A stretch of 14,267 bases of DNA from NCBI GenBank assembly GCA_016844515.1, contig JAERMP010000028.1:1-14267 (forward strand), written 5' to 3'. The DNA is from Thermoleophilia bacterium. GTDB lineage: Bacteria; Actinomycetota; Thermoleophilia; Gaiellales; Gaiellaceae. Of this stretch, positions 13,602-14,267 are shown piece by piece. Position numbers and translations under genes: made by a program. Position 1 is the first letter of the stretch. Each line of letters opens with the position of its first letter. The notes under the pieces are model-generated. The model had not been told where the DNA came from. It saw only the letters and a list, made by a program, of their open reading frames with translations, and did not search any database.

Positions 13602-14267
13602 GCAACCTTACGATCGTCAGCGGCGACTTCTCGTCGGGCACGACGCTCCTGTTCACGCTGTTCCGGAACACCGAGGGGTGCCACTGCCTGTACGAGCCGC
13701 TGCACGAGAGGCTCCTGCACTGGCTCGTCTGGCCACCGCGCGTGTACGAAGGTCATAGCTATGTCGGCGCGTATGTCGACGAGTACAGGGGCTTCTCCGA
13801 GATCCCGAAGCTGTTCGACCCGGCTTGGGGAGTGAGCCGACTCCACCTCGGGCCCGAAGACGACGCCGATGAGCTTTTTCGTTATCTCGACTACCTCGTC
13901 GACGCTTCCCACACCCGCGCGCCGAACGTCGTCCTCAAGGAGAACCGTTTCACATTCCGCCTCGGCTGGCTCAAGGCGAGGTTCCCCCACGCGCACATCG
14001 TCCACGTCTGGAGGGACCGCGACGACCAGTGGCGGAGCGTTGTGCGGCGCACTCAGGAGTACCTGGAACGCGAAGACATCGGACAGGATCGGCCCGACTT
14101 CATGGGCTTCCGGATGGCCGCCTGGTGCGACGACCTCGCCCCCACCTACCCGGAGCTCGCCGCCGAGCGGTCGTCCTCGGGCTTCGAGCGCTTCTGCCGG
14201 CTGTGGGAGCTGAGCCAGGCGGAGCACTGCCGCCACGCGGACGTGTCGGTCGAGCTGGCCGAGCTCA
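13598..14267 (+). CDS. sulfotransferase, N-terminal part (cut by window end)
   Basis: At least 223 codons, running off the window. The N-terminus IVSGDFSSGTTLLFTLFRNTEG has the P-loop-like 5'-phosphosulfate-binding motif (SSGTTLL, 12-18) of PAPS-dependent sulfotransferases, followed by CLYEPLHERLL as the start of the substrate region. Around residues 133-147, HIVHVWRDRDDQWRSVVRR matches the strand and helix of the 3'-phosphate-binding motif (R-D-x-x-D/R-x-x-x-S). It would transfer sulfate from PAPS to a hydroxyl, here most likely on the glycan or a lipid-linked intermediate. The GTG at 13598 immediately precedes the first strand and is the only plausible start after an upstream stop in that frame (13559-13561). 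The ribosome binding site is weak. A more distant P-loop family member is possible, since the key catalytic region is only partly seen. Confidence 0.75.
   Translation, partial: MSNLTIVSGDFSSGTTLLFTLFRNTEGCHCLYEPLHERLLHWLVWPPRVYEGHSYVGAYVDEYRGFSEIPKLFDPAWGVSRLHLGPEDDADELFRYLDYLVDASHTRAPNVVLKENRFTFRLGWLKARFPHAHIVHVWRDRDDQWRSVVRRTQEYLEREDIGQDRPDFMGFRMAAWCDDLAPTYPELAAERSSSGFERFCRLWELSQAEHCRHADVSVELAEL

Overview
This window is GC-rich, roughly two thirds by eye. It codes almost without gaps, uses many GTG and TTG starts, and has tight 4-nt stop/start overlaps. That style, and the mix of surface-sugar genes, fits a high-GC actinobacterium; a deep lineage such as Thermoleophilia is possible but is only an impression. 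All of it is one cell-surface polysaccharide or glycan biosynthesis locus. I saw no tRNA, rRNA, CRISPR array, transposase or phage gene, and no gene-free stretch over 300 bases; the longest gap is 163 bases.

Region 1 (1-6708, + strand): the 3' end of a family 2 glycosyltransferase, two GT4 glycosyltransferases, then a 163-bp gap with a promoter-like pair and a strong ribosome binding site. After it comes a run of four genes: a third GT4 enzyme, an RmlC-like sugar 3,5-epimerase, an extended SDR epimerase/reductase, and a sugar C-methyltransferase of the TylC3/TcaB9 type. The last three look like a module that finishes a branched deoxysugar nucleotide.

Region 2 (6701-9704, - strand): three genes joined by GTGA overlaps, in transcription order a GT2 glycosyltransferase, a class I methyltransferase with an N-terminal zinc ribbon, and a Gfo/Idh/MocA oxidoreductase. 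The operon converges on region 1 with an 8-bp tail-to-tail overlap. Its first gene has a -10-like TAACAT exactly 7 nt before its GTG, as expected for a leaderless actinobacterial transcript.

Region 3 (9805-14267, + strand, divergent from region 2): a NodB-type deacetylase, glucose-1-phosphate cytidylyltransferase (rfbF), the PLP/[2Fe-2S] 3-dehydrase RfbH (E1), a small methyltransferase, and a sulfotransferase cut by the window end. RfbF makes CDP-glucose and RfbH removes the 3-hydroxyl from CDP-4-keto-6-deoxyglucose. The CDP-glucose 4,6-dehydratase (RfbG) that should act between them is absent here, as is the E1 reductase partner. With the region 1 module, the likely product is a CDP-linked deoxysugar, perhaps branched or methylated, placed in a glycan that may also be deacetylated and sulfated.

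The most unusual structure is in region 3. All three non-overlapping gaps between its genes (40, 52 and 82 nt) are spanned by a mini-ORF. Each starts in a 4-nt overlap with the upstream stop and ends in a 4-nt overlap with the downstream start. This could be a termination-reinitiation relay, or a coincidence of GC-rich sequence; comparison with relatives would decide.
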